Shown piece after piece: positions 51,066 through 60,300 of a DNA stretch of 64,000 nucleotides. The translations under genes were made by a program, and so were the position numbers. The notes below the pieces were generated by a model. That model was not told where the DNA came from. It made no database searches and saw nothing but the letters and a program-made list of their open reading frames with translations. This stretch comes from an uncultured Myxococcales bacterium (GTDB taxonomy: Bacteria > Myxococcota_A > UBA9042): NCBI GenBank assembly GCA_903842345.1, contig CAIMLR010000002.1, forward strand, positions 124,001-188,000, read 5' to 3'. Positions within the stretch are counted from its first letter, which is position 1. The number at the start of each line of letters is the position of its first letter.

Positions 51066-52061
51066 TCAGTTGGCCGTGGCCAAAGTGCACAGGCCCGCCG
51101 TGCCGCCGCTGGTCGTCGGGACGCACTTGGCGGGCGAGAGGCAATCCGGGCCTTTGCTGGGATCGCTGTCACACGCCGCGCTGTCCGCGGCAAATGCCTT
51201 GCACACGCCGGCTTTGTCGGTCGTCGCGGCCTTGATGCACGTGCCGAGCGGGCAGAACGCCACCGCGTCCGTCCCGGTGACGCCGCACGCTTCGCCGTTT
51301 TTGGCGGTGATCGCCGCCTTACAGTGGTGGGTGCTGTCGCAGAAGAGGCCCAAGTTTGTCGCGCAATCGGCGGCAATCTTGTCCGTCGCGTCGCATCCCG
51401 CCCCGACAATCAGGCCTTTGGCTTTGCACGCGCCCATGGCGGTCTTTGTCGCGCCGACGCACGACAGCTCTGGACCGCACCGGTGGTCCTTGTCGCATGC
51501 GGCGTCCGCGGGGAGCGGCGCGAAGCACACCGACGCGCCGGCGGCGTTCTTGTTGCACTCCAATCCGCGGCCGCACGACGTGGTTTCGCAGCTGTCCCCG
51601 GCCTTGGGCAACGGGGCGCAGACGCCCGCGACGGCGTTGGCCTGGAGGGTGCACCACGTTGTCGCGCATTGGCCCGAAGCGATGCACGCCTGGCCTTCCG
51701 TCAGCGCGCCGGGCAAGGGGACGCAGGCGTCGGTTTGGATGTTGAGCGCGCGGTCCCAGCAGCTCTGGGTGCCGGCGACGTCCGCGCACGCCTGCACCGT
51801 GTTGGCCGTCTGGCTGGTGCCGCTGGCCGCGAGGTTGGTTTGGCAGGCGAGCAACTGCCGCGCTTCACACGTCGCGCCGTCGCCATATGCCGATTGAATG
51901 CCGACGCTGTTGGTGCAGCTGGCGAGCACCGCGCACCGCGCTTTGACGAGCGCCGCGCACGCCGCATCGACGCTGGGGCCTGATGCGCCAGCGGTCGTCG
52001 CCGCGTCGCAGCCGGAAAGCGCCACGAGCGTGACGGAAAACAGGGCCAATGAAATGCGCAT
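51066..52061 (-). CDS. secreted Cys-rich lipoprotein of unknown function
   Basis: 331 residues. The signal peptide ends in LSGC. The mature part has about 30 Cys spaced in small knot-like units (CTNS, CEARQLLACQ, CQ..CGRGLEC, CGPELSCVG), presumably disulfide-bonded, with a repeating pattern G-x-x-C-D-x...C. This layout is common among myxobacterial surface lipoproteins, but I cannot assign a function. GGAGG lies 6 nt upstream of ATG 52061. The far longer frame upstream is antisense to pyk and is not coding. It is divergent from pyk. Confidence 0.8.
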   Translation of the reverse strand: MRISLALFSVTLVALSGCDAATTAGASGPSVDAACAALVKARCAVLASCTNSVGIQSAYGDGATCEARQLLACQTNLAASGTSQTANTVQACADVAGTQSCWDRALNIQTDACVPLPGALTEGQACIASGQCATTWCTLQANAVAGVCAPLPKAGDSCETTSCGRGLECNKNAAGASVCFAPLPADAACDKDHRCGPELSCVGATKTAMGACKAKGLIVGAGCDATDKIAADCATNLGLFCDSTHHCKAAITAKNGEACGVTGTDAVAFCPLGTCIKAATTDKAGVCKAFAADSAACDSDPSKGPDCLSPAKCVPTTSGGTAGLCTLATAN

Positions 52062-52156
52062 GCAAACCTCCACCGCAGCTGCGGCACGACTTGGACACCG
52101 TGGCGCGGCTGAAGTCAAAACGCCAGAAACCGCTGCGTCGGGTCCGCGCCGTGAGG

Positions 52157-52178
52157 TTGGCCAGATCGGCCAATTGGC
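52157..52178. promoter_or_regulatory. overlapping inverted repeats between the Cys-rich lipoprotein and pyk genes
   Basis: TTGGCC-agatc-GGCCAA (52157-52173) overlaps the perfect palindrome GCCAATTGGC (52169-52178). It sits in the 171-nt divergent intergenic region, where an operator would be expected. A loose promoter match for pyk (TTGGCC, 17 nt, TAGCAT) overlaps it. Confidence 0.4.
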
Positions 52179-52232
52179 ATAGCATCCGCCGCACGATAGC
52201 GGCGCACGGCAGCGCGGGACGGGGAACGAGCG

Positions 52233-53873
52233 ATGAAGCGACATGAAGGCACGCACCCGCGGCAGACGCGCATCGTCGCGACCATTGGCCTGTGTCAGGA
52301 GCCGAGCTACGCGCAGTTTCTTGAAAAGATTACGGAAGCTGGCGCAGACGTGCTGCGCATCAACATGAGCCATTGCGACGCGGACTACGCCAAGGAGACG
52401 GCGATCCTCGCGTGGGCCAACCAGCCCGTCGCGAGCCTCTCGCCGCCGCCGGTCGCAGTGATGGCCGACCTGCAGGGGCCCAAGTCCCGCATTGGCAAGC
52501 TGCCGGACGACGGGCTTGAGCTGCTGGCGGGCCATCTGGTGCTCCTGGTGCCCGACGGCGTGACGGTGCACTGCGCGCCCAATCCGGACGGCAGCATGCC
52601 GCCCTGCATTCCGCTGCCGCAGCCGCTGGGCCAGGGCGTGATGGCGTCGCTGCGGCTGTTGATGGAGCAGAAGCCGGATCTGCGCCCGAGCGTGCTGTTT
52701 GGCGATGGCGACATCGTGATGGAAGTGTCCTCCCTGGAAGCGGAGTACGTGCGGTGCGTGGTCGTCGCGCCCGGCCTGCTCGGTTCGCGCAAGGGCATCA
52801 CGATTCGCGAGATCGACCTGGATCTGGATCCGTTTCCGGAGAAGGACCAGCGCGACCTGCTGTTTTGCCTCGAGCACGGCATCGATTTCGTGGCGCTCTC
52901 TTTTGTGCGCACCCGCGCGGACATCGACCGCGTGCGCGCTTTCATCCACGCGCACGCCAAGCCAGGCGAGCGCGACGTGCGCCTGATCGCCAAGATCGAG
53001 ACGCTCGCGGCAATTGAGCACATCGACGGCATCCTGCAGGCCAGCGATGGCATCATGGTGGCGCGCGGCGATCTGGGCCTGCAGCTGGGCGTGGAAGAGG
53101 TGCCGCTGGTGCAGAAACAGCTGGTGGTGGCGGCGCGGCGGCACGGCAAGCCGGTGATCGTGGCGACCCAGATGCTGGAGTCGATGATCACCAACCCGAG
53201 CCCGACGCGCGCGGAATCGACGGACGTGTTCAACGCGATCGTCGACGGCGGCGACGCGGTGATGCTGTCCGGCGAGACGAGCGTGGGACTGCGGCCGTAC
53301 CTGGTTGTCGCGACGATGGACCGCATCACCCGCAAGGCGGAGGCGTGGATGCACGACATCCACAAGCGCACGCCCAAGAGCCCGCTCTCGACGTTTGACA
53401 GCGAGACCGCGACGCACTTGCACCGCATCAACGAGGCGTTTTCCGCGACCGCGGTGCAATTCGCCGAGCACTTGCCGGCCAAGGCCATCGTCTGCTTTAC
53501 CCGCACGGGCCGCACGCCGGAGCGCCTGAGCCGCCACCGGCCGAGCGTGCCGTTGCTGGCGTTTTGCGCGAGCGCCCGGGCGGCGCGATCCCTGCTGCTG
53601 TATTTTGGCGTCCATCCGGTTGTGATGAGCGGTTTTGACGCCGACAAGGAGAAGCTGCACCGCATGGTCCAGGCGGCGCGGGAAATTCTCTATCGCCAAT
53701 ACGGCATGACCCGCGGCGACGCGATTGTCGTCACGGCCGGCATTGACTGGCCCAAGGGCGGCACCAACGCGCTCCAGGTGTTGATTGAAGACCACGCGCT
53801 CGCGGCCGGCAGCGCGCTCCAGGGCGGCGACGTGCCGTGGTCGACCGCGATTGAGTTCCCGGTCGGCAGTTGA
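52233..53873 (+). CDS. pyk: pyruvate kinase
   Basis: 546 residues, making pyruvate and ATP from PEP. Visible are RINMSH, the FVRTRAD and IAKIET strands, and MVARGDLGLQLG. ATQMLESM, TRAESTDVFNAI and GDAVMLSGETS complete the active site. The C-terminal allosteric domain is present (AIVCFTRTGRTPERLSRHRP) and the protein is longer than the usual 470-480 residues. Extra residues lie in the B-domain region (about 95-170). It is probably co-transcribed with the Ank-RCC1 gene, which starts 12 nt downstream. Confidence 0.94.
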   Translation: MKRHEGTHPRQTRIVATIGLCQEPSYAQFLEKITEAGADVLRINMSHCDADYAKETAILAWANQPVASLSPPPVAVMADLQGPKSRIGKLPDDGLELLAGHLVLLVPDGVTVHCAPNPDGSMPPCIPLPQPLGQGVMASLRLLMEQKPDLRPSVLFGDGDIVMEVSSLEAEYVRCVVVAPGLLGSRKGITIREIDLDLDPFPEKDQRDLLFCLEHGIDFVALSFVRTRADIDRVRAFIHAHAKPGERDVRLIAKIETLAAIEHIDGILQASDGIMVARGDLGLQLGVEEVPLVQKQLVVAARRHGKPVIVATQMLESMITNPSPTRAESTDVFNAIVDGGDAVMLSGETSVGLRPYLVVATMDRITRKAEAWMHDIHKRTPKSPLSTFDSETATHLHRINEAFSATAVQFAEHLPAKAIVCFTRTGRTPERLSRHRPSVPLLAFCASARAARSLLLYFGVHPVVMSGFDADKEKLHRMVQAAREILYRQYGMTRGDAIVVTAGIDWPKGGTNALQVLIEDHALAAGSALQGGDVPWSTAIEFPVGS

Positions 53874-53885
53874 AACGGAGGTCTG

Positions 53886-55703
53886 ATGCGCTGGTGGCTG
53901 GCCGTGATCCTGACGCTTTTGCCCGCCGCGGTGATCGCGCAGCCCGTGAGCACGGTGGAAGCGGATCAGACGATTGATCTGGTGCGCCAAGGTCAGATCG
54001 AGCTGCTGCGCCAGGAATTGCGCAGCAAGCGCGCGATGGCGATCGTCAACGCCGAAAATGAGAACCATGTGACGCCGCTGCTGGCCGCCATCGAGTCGGA
54101 CAAGCAGGAGATCCTGGAGATCTTTCTGAATGTCGGCGGCAATGCCCAGGACCCGCGCATGCTGATTGCGGCGGCGGAACGCGGCGCAGCGGCGATTGTG
54201 GAGAAGCTGCTGGCACACGGCGCGAGCGCGACGGCGGCGGATTCGCGCGGCTGGACGGCGCTGCACGCGGCGTGTCAGGCGCGGTCGGCGCAGGTGGTGG
54301 CGCTGCTGCTGCACAACGGCGCCAATCCGAACGCGGAGGCCAAGCCGGACAATTGGCGGCCGATTCACGAAGCGGTGTGGCAGCGGGCGCAGGCGGTGCT
54401 GGATGTGCTCCTGGCCGACAAACGCACGCAGGTGAATGCCGCGGACGCGCTTGGCTGGACGCCGCTGCACTTGGCGGTTGAGGCGGACGCGTTTGGCCCC
54501 CTTGGCGCGGGCGCAGGTCCCCACGCGCTGGTGGGTGCGCTGTTGGCGCGGGGCGCAAAATCGGAGGTCGCATCGGGCCTCGGGGAGACGCCGGTGAGCC
54601 TGGCGCGGGCGCTGGAGCGCGGCGAGGTTGTTGACATGCTCAAGGCCGGCAAGCCGGAAAACGCCAAGGCGGCGACGCCGGATGGCCTCTTTGCTGGCGG
54701 CGGACTTGGCTGCTTGCGCCTGAGCAACGGCAACCTCTCCTGCTGGGGCGACGTCAGCGGCCACGCCAAACCGACGCCGATGCTCCGCTTGGGCCACGTG
54801 GAACGCGTCGCCATCGCCCACAACCATGCCTGCGCGCTCAGCCGCGGCACCAGCGGCGCGAACGCCGTGCGCTGCTGGGGCGACAACGCGGAAGGCAGCT
54901 TGGGCGTCGGCAGCAACCTCGTGACAATCGACCGGCCCATGCCGGTTCCCGGTTTGCGCGACGCCATCAGCATTGGCGCCGGCCGGGGCTTCTCCTGCGT
55001 CGTGCTCAAGGACGGTTCAGTGCGCTGTTGGGGCAGCTCGGCCGCCGGCATTTGGCTGGGCGCTGCGCCGGGCAAGTCCGGCCAGCCCGTGACGATCGCC
55101 GGCCTGAACGGCGCGGTTGCGGTCGCCACGACGGACAACTCAGCATGCGTGCTCGACAAACCAGGCCGCGTTCGGTGCTGGGGCCACGGCGCGCTCGGCC
55201 AGCTCGGCCACGGCCAACTGCAGGACAGCGCGACGCCGGTTGACGTCAAATTGCCCGGGCCCGCGCTGGCGCTTGTCGCCGGCAGCGACCATTTGTGCGC
55301 GCGGTTGCAGACGGGCCGCGCGGTTTGCTGGGGCAGCAATGATCTGGGCCAACTCGGCAACGGCGCCAGCGTTTTTGAAGGCCGCGTCCAGGATGGCAGC
55401 GACCGCTCGCCATTGCCCGTCGCCGTCGTCGGCATCGCCAACGTCACGCAACTGGCGGCGAGCGGCAGCCAAACGTGCGGCATCGTGGAAGGCGCCCGAC
55501 CCGGCGCGCTCTGCTGGGGCGGCGTAGCCGACAGCTTGGCGGAAGCCGACGTCAGCGGCATTCCCCGCATCGCCCAAACCGGCGCCATCCGCGCGCTCGC
55601 CGTGAGTCCGCAGAGCGCCTGGCTTCTGGACGCTTCTGGACTCTTCCTGCACTGGGGCATGCACGGCAAACAATGGCTGAGCCGGCCAATCCTTTGGCGT
55701 TGA
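53886..55703 (+). CDS. exported Ankyrin-repeat / RCC1-repeat fusion protein
   Basis: 605 residues with a signal peptide (VIAQ). The N-terminal half (about 25-260) has five to six ankyrin units (GWTALHAACQ, HNGANPNAE, GWTPLHLAV, GETPVSLA). The C-terminal half (about 270-600) has six or seven RCC1-like blades, each marked by CWG (for example LSCWGD, VRCWGD, VRCWGS, VRCWGH, AVCWGS, ALCWGG) and a paired Cys. The two Cys per blade probably form disulfides, which fits an extracytoplasmic location. Both halves are protein-binding scaffolds; no catalytic part is seen. It follows pyk after 12 nt. Confidence 0.82.
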   Translation: MRWWLAVILTLLPAAVIAQPVSTVEADQTIDLVRQGQIELLRQELRSKRAMAIVNAENENHVTPLLAAIESDKQEILEIFLNVGGNAQDPRMLIAAAERGAAAIVEKLLAHGASATAADSRGWTALHAACQARSAQVVALLLHNGANPNAEAKPDNWRPIHEAVWQRAQAVLDVLLADKRTQVNAADALGWTPLHLAVEADAFGPLGAGAGPHALVGALLARGAKSEVASGLGETPVSLARALERGEVVDMLKAGKPENAKAATPDGLFAGGGLGCLRLSNGNLSCWGDVSGHAKPTPMLRLGHVERVAIAHNHACALSRGTSGANAVRCWGDNAEGSLGVGSNLVTIDRPMPVPGLRDAISIGAGRGFSCVVLKDGSVRCWGSSAAGIWLGAAPGKSGQPVTIAGLNGAVAVATTDNSACVLDKPGRVRCWGHGALGQLGHGQLQDSATPVDVKLPGPALALVAGSDHLCARLQTGRAVCWGSNDLGQLGNGASVFEGRVQDGSDRSPLPVAVVGIANVTQLAASGSQTCGIVEGARPGALCWGGVADSLAEADVSGIPRIAQTGAIRALAVSPQSAWLLDASGLFLHWGMHGKQWLSRPILWR

Positions 55704-55818
55704 GTTTGGCGCGGCGCCGGACCCTTGCGTTACATCCGTGTGTCATCATTAGTGCGAGCAAAATCATAAGGTTGCCATGCACATGACACGCCGCGTTAGG
55801 AATCGCCGCAACGCGCTG

Positions 55819-55838
55819 CGTTACCGCTGGACGTAACG
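55819..55838. promoter_or_regulatory. inverted repeat upstream of gltDB
   Basis: CGTTAC and GTAACG pair across 8 nt, and CGTTAC recurs at 55728. The repeats lie in the roughly 200-nt gap before gltD, where a regulator of nitrogen assimilation could bind. No clear sigma54 -24/-12 element was found there. Confidence 0.35.
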
Positions 55839-55905
55839 GGCGCGCAATCGTACAAAGGCGTCGCCGCGCGTCATGCCGGCGGGACCGCACGACGGCCGAG
55901 AATGG

Positions 55906-57348
55906 ATGGCGATGGCTGAAAAGATGTTGAAATTCGTGAGCTTGTTACGTGAACCGGGCGCCAAACGGCCGGCCGCGGAACGTCGCGCGGACTTCCAGGA
56001 AATTCAAGAAGAACTGCCGGTTTCCAACGCGGCGCGTCAATCGTCGCGCTGCTCGCAATGCGGCGTGCCGTTCTGCCAAACCGGCTGCCCGCTCCACAAC
56101 CACATTCCGGACTGGCTCGCGCTGGCCACGGAAGGCCGGCTGGAAGAGGCGTGGCAGATTTCTGCGCAAACCAACAATTTTCCGGAAATCTGCGGCCGCA
56201 TCTGCCCGCAGGATCGCCTGTGCGAAGGCGCCTGCGTGCTGGAAATGTCGGCCCATGGCGGCGTCACCATCGGCGCAGTCGAGCGTTTCCTGACCGAAAC
56301 CGCGTTTGAGAACGGCTGGGTGAAGGCCGTCAAGCCGGCGCAGGAACGCGAGAAGACGGTGGGCATCATCGGCGCGGGACCGGCGGGGCTCGCTGCGGCC
56401 GAGGAGCTGCGGCGCGTGGGCTGGCAAGTCACGGTCTATGACCGCCACGACCGCATTGGCGGTTTGCTCGTGTACGGCATTCCGTCCTTCAAGCTGGAGA
56501 AGCACGTTGTGGCGCGGCGCGCGGACTTGCTGCGCGAAGCGGGCGTGACTTTCCACCTGAACTTTGCCGTCGGTCGCGATGCGACGCTCGCCGAACTGCG
56601 CAAGAAGCACGATGCGATCCTGATTGCGACCGGCGTCTACAAGGGCCGCGCGCTGCACGTGCCGGGCGTGGGCCTGCCGGGCGTGTTGCCGGCGCTGGAC
56701 TACCTGACGACAGCCAATCGCGTGGATCTCGGCGATCCGATCGCCGGCTTCGCGGACGGCACGCTGAACGCCCACGGTCGGCAGGTCGTCGTGATTGGCG
56801 GCGGCGATACGGCAATGGACTGCGTGCGCACGGCGATTCGCCAGGGCGCGGCCAAGGTCACGTGCCTGTACCGCCGCGACAAGCAAAACATGCCCGGGTC
56901 GGCGCGCGAAGTGCAGTACGCCGAGGAAGAGGGCGTGCAGTTTGAATGGCTGGCGGCGCCGCTGGCGTTCCACGGTGCGGAGGGTGTCGCGGCCGTGCAC
57001 GCGCACCGCATGCGCCTGGGCACGCCCGATGCCACCGGTCGGCAAGTGCCGGTGGAAGTGCCGGACTCGGAGTTCACGCTGCCGGCGGATCTCGTCGTCA
57101 ACGCGCTGGGCTTTGAGCCCGAGGATCTGCCGGCGATGTTTGGCGAGCCGGCCCTGCGGGTCGATCGCCACGGCACGCTGGAGGTGCAGAACTTGCACAC
57201 GAGCCTCCCGGGCGTGTTTGCCGCGGGCGACATTGTGCGTGGTGCCTCGCTGGTGGTCTGGGCGATCGCCGATGGCCGTCAGGCGGCCGGGCAGATCGAC
57301 ACGTATTTGCAGGCTAAAATGGCGATTGCGCCGCGCGCCGCGCTCTGA
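55906..57348 (+). CDS. gltD: glutamate synthase (NADPH) small subunit
   Basis: About 480 residues. The N-terminal [4Fe-4S] region has CSQCGVPFCQTGCPL and ICPQDRLCEGAC. The FAD site is GIIGAGPAGLAAAEEL, the NADPH site VVVIGGGDTAMDCVR, and the C-terminus AAGDIVRGASLVVWAI. It passes electrons from NADPH to the large subunit. An in-frame ATG at 55873 would add eleven residues; 55906 or 55912 fit the family N-terminus (MAEKMLKFV) better. It precedes gltB, the reverse of the E. coli order. Confidence 0.93.
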   Translation: MAMAEKMLKFVSLLREPGAKRPAAERRADFQEIQEELPVSNAARQSSRCSQCGVPFCQTGCPLHNHIPDWLALATEGRLEEAWQISAQTNNFPEICGRICPQDRLCEGACVLEMSAHGGVTIGAVERFLTETAFENGWVKAVKPAQEREKTVGIIGAGPAGLAAAEELRRVGWQVTVYDRHDRIGGLLVYGIPSFKLEKHVVARRADLLREAGVTFHLNFAVGRDATLAELRKKHDAILIATGVYKGRALHVPGVGLPGVLPALDYLTTANRVDLGDPIAGFADGTLNAHGRQVVVIGGGDTAMDCVRTAIRQGAAKVTCLYRRDKQNMPGSAREVQYAEEEGVQFEWLAAPLAFHGAEGVAAVHAHRMRLGTPDATGRQVPVEVPDSEFTLPADLVVNALGFEPEDLPAMFGEPALRVDRHGTLEVQNLHTSLPGVFAAGDIVRGASLVVWAIADGRQAAGQIDTYLQAKMAIAPRAAL

Positions 57349-57390
57349 TCAGCGACCGCGCCTCATTCCTTCGACACGCGAGCAGAAGCC

Positions 57391-60300
57391 ATGGAATCCG
57401 ACCAGATGCAAGCCGAACGGGAAATTGAACTCTGGCAGCAAAATGCCAAGTTGCTGGACGAGAACGGCCTCTACGACCCGGAGAGCGAACACGGTTCGTG
57501 TGGCGTTGGCGTCGTGGTGTCCCTAGACGGCACGCCGCGGCGGGAAGTGGTGACCGCGGCGATTGAAGCGCTGAAGTGCGTCTGGCACCGCGGCGCCGTG
57601 GACGCCGATGGCAAGACGGGCGATGGCGCCGGCATTCACGTGCAAATTCCCCAGCCGTTTTTCCGCGACCACGTGCTGGCAAGCGGATTTGAGCCCGGCG
57701 CGGGCAAGATGGCCGTGGGCATGATCTTCCTCCCGCGCACGGACACGGCCGCGCAGGAGCGCTGTCGCGTGCTCGTCGAGCGCGAGGTCATCCGGTTTGG
57801 CTACCGCGTCTACGGTTGGCGGCAAGTGCCTGTGCACACGGAAGTTATCGGCGAAAAGGCCAACGTCACGCGCCCGGAAATTGAGCAGCTCATCGTCGGC
57901 AACTTGAAGGGCATCCCGTCGAGCGAGTTTGAGCTTGAGCTCTACATCATGCGCCGCCGCATCGAGAAAGCCGCGCACAAAGAGAACATCCGCGATTTCT
58001 ACATCTGTTCGCTGAGTTGCCGGTCGATCATCTACAAGGGCATGTTTGTCGCTGAGCAGCTCACGGCGTTCTACCCGGATCTCGCTGACGAGCGGTTCAT
58101 CAGCAACTTTGCGATCTTCCACCAGCGCTACTCGACCAACACGTTCCCGACGTGGCAGCTCGCCCAGCCGTTCCGCGTCATTGCCCACAACGGCGAGATC
58201 AACACGCTGCGCGGCAACCTGAACTGGATGATGGCGCACGAGACGCGGCTGGAACACGCCCGATTTGGCGCGTACATTGAGGACTGCAAGCCGATCGTCA
58301 CGGCGGGATCCTCGGATTCAGCGGCGCTTGACGCGGTTTTTGAAGTGATGACGCGCGCAGGCCGCCACCTGCCGACCTGCAAAGCGATGCTGATGCCGGA
58401 AGCGTGGTCGTCGCAGAGCTCCATGTCTCCGGAACTCAAAGGTTTCTACACGTGGTCCAATGCCGTGATCGAGCCGTGGGACGGTCCGGCTGCGGTGTGC
58501 GGATACGGTGGTCGCTGGGTCGTCGCCGGCATGGACCGCAACGGCTTGCGGCCGATGCGCTGGACGCTGACCAAGGACGGCCTGCTGTTTGCCGGCAGTG
58601 AAGTCGGCATGGTCCGGCTGGAAGAAGAACGCGTGCTGGAGAAAGGCCGCCTGGGTCCGGGGCAGATGCTCGCGGTGGATCTGGAAGGCAAGAAGTTCTA
58701 CCGGGACGCGGAGTTGAAGGCGCACCTGGCGAGCCTCTATCCGTACCACGAATGGGCGCGCGACATCACGCCGCTTGATGCGCTGATTCGCCCGGGCACC
58801 GGTGAGCCGACGCACCTGACCGCGGAGGAGCTCCGCGTGCGTGAGGCGAGCTTTGCGTGGAGCCACGAGGATCTGGAGCTGATCCTGCAGCCGCTGGTGG
58901 CCGACGCCAAGGAGGCGATTGGCTCCATGGGCGACGACACGCCGCTCGCCGTGCTGAGCGACAAATACCGCGGCCTGCACCATTTTTTCCGCCAGAACTT
59001 CGCGCAGGTGACGAACCCGCCGCTGGACAGTCTGCGCGAGCGGCGCGTCATGTCGATCCGCACGCGGCTGGGCAACTTGGGCAACATCCTCGCTGAGGAT
59101 CAGACGCAGTGCCGGCTGTTGCAGCTGGAATCGCCGGTGCTGTCCAACGCCGAATTTGCCGCGATGCGCGCGTACATGGGCACGACGGCGGTGGAAATCG
59201 ACGCGACTTTCCCGGTCAGCGGCGGCACCGAGGCGCTGCGCGATGCGCTGCAGCGGATGCGCGAAGAGGCGGCGCAGGCGGTGCGCGATGGCCGCGAGCA
59301 CGTGATCCTGAGCGACGACCAACTTGGCCCGGAGCGCGCGGCGGTGCCGATGATCCTCGCGACCGGCGCGGTGCACACGCACCTGCTGCGGCAGAATCTG
59401 CGGACGTTCACCTCGCTGAACGTGCGCAGCGCGGAATGCCTGGACGCCCACTATTTTGCCGTGCTGATCGGCGTGGGCGCGACGACCGTCAACGCGTGGC
59501 TGGCCCAGGAAGCGATCGCCGACCGCCACAAGCGCGGGTTGTTCGCGCCGTTGACGCTGGAAGCGTGCATTGGTCGCTACAAGAAGGCGATCGACGACGG
59601 CCTGCTGAAGATCCTGTCCAAGATGGGCATTTCCGTCATTTCCGCCTATCGCGGCGGCTGCAATTTTGAGGCGCTGGGCCTCTCGCGGACGCTCGTGGAC
59701 GACTACCTGCCGGGCATGCCCAGCCGGCTGTCGGGCATCGGCCTCTCGGGCATCGCCGGCATGGTCATCAGCGAGCACAAGAAGGGTTTCCAGACCGGCA
59801 TCCTGCCGATCGGCGGCTTTTACCGCGCGCGCCAGGGCGGCGAACGCCACGCGTGGGATGCCGATGCGATCCACCTGCTGCAGACGGCAGTCGCGACGGA
59901 TAGCCTCGCGGCGTTTCGCAAGTACTCGCAGACGCTGCGCAATCGTCCGCCGGCCAACCTGCGCGACCTGCTGGACTTCAACCCCAAGCATCCGCCCGTG
60001 CCGATCGACGAGATCGAGTCGCTGACGTCCATCCGCAAGCGGTTCTTGACGCCGGGCATGTCGCTGGGCGCGCTGAGCCCTGAAGCGCACGAGACCCTGA
60101 ACATTGCGATGAACCGCATTGGCGCGCGCTCGGATTCGGGCGAAGGCGGCGAGGATTCCGCGCGTTTTCGGCCCTACGCCAATGGCGACAATCCCAACTC
60201 CGCGATCAAACAGGTCGCCTCGGGGCGCTTTGGCGTGACGATGGAGTATTTGCAGCGCTGCAAGGAGATCGAGATCAAGATCGCCCAGGGCGCCAAGCCC

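Noticed and set aside
51066-54827. 1253-codon minus frame reading from inside pyk and Ank-RCC1 into the Cys-rich lipoprotein
   Set aside because: Only the last 331 codons have a signal peptide, an SD and Cys-rich content. The upstream part is antisense to pyk.
55704-55905. sigma54 promoter for gltDB
   Set aside because: No GG-N10-GC element with a good TGGCAC/TTGC context was found.
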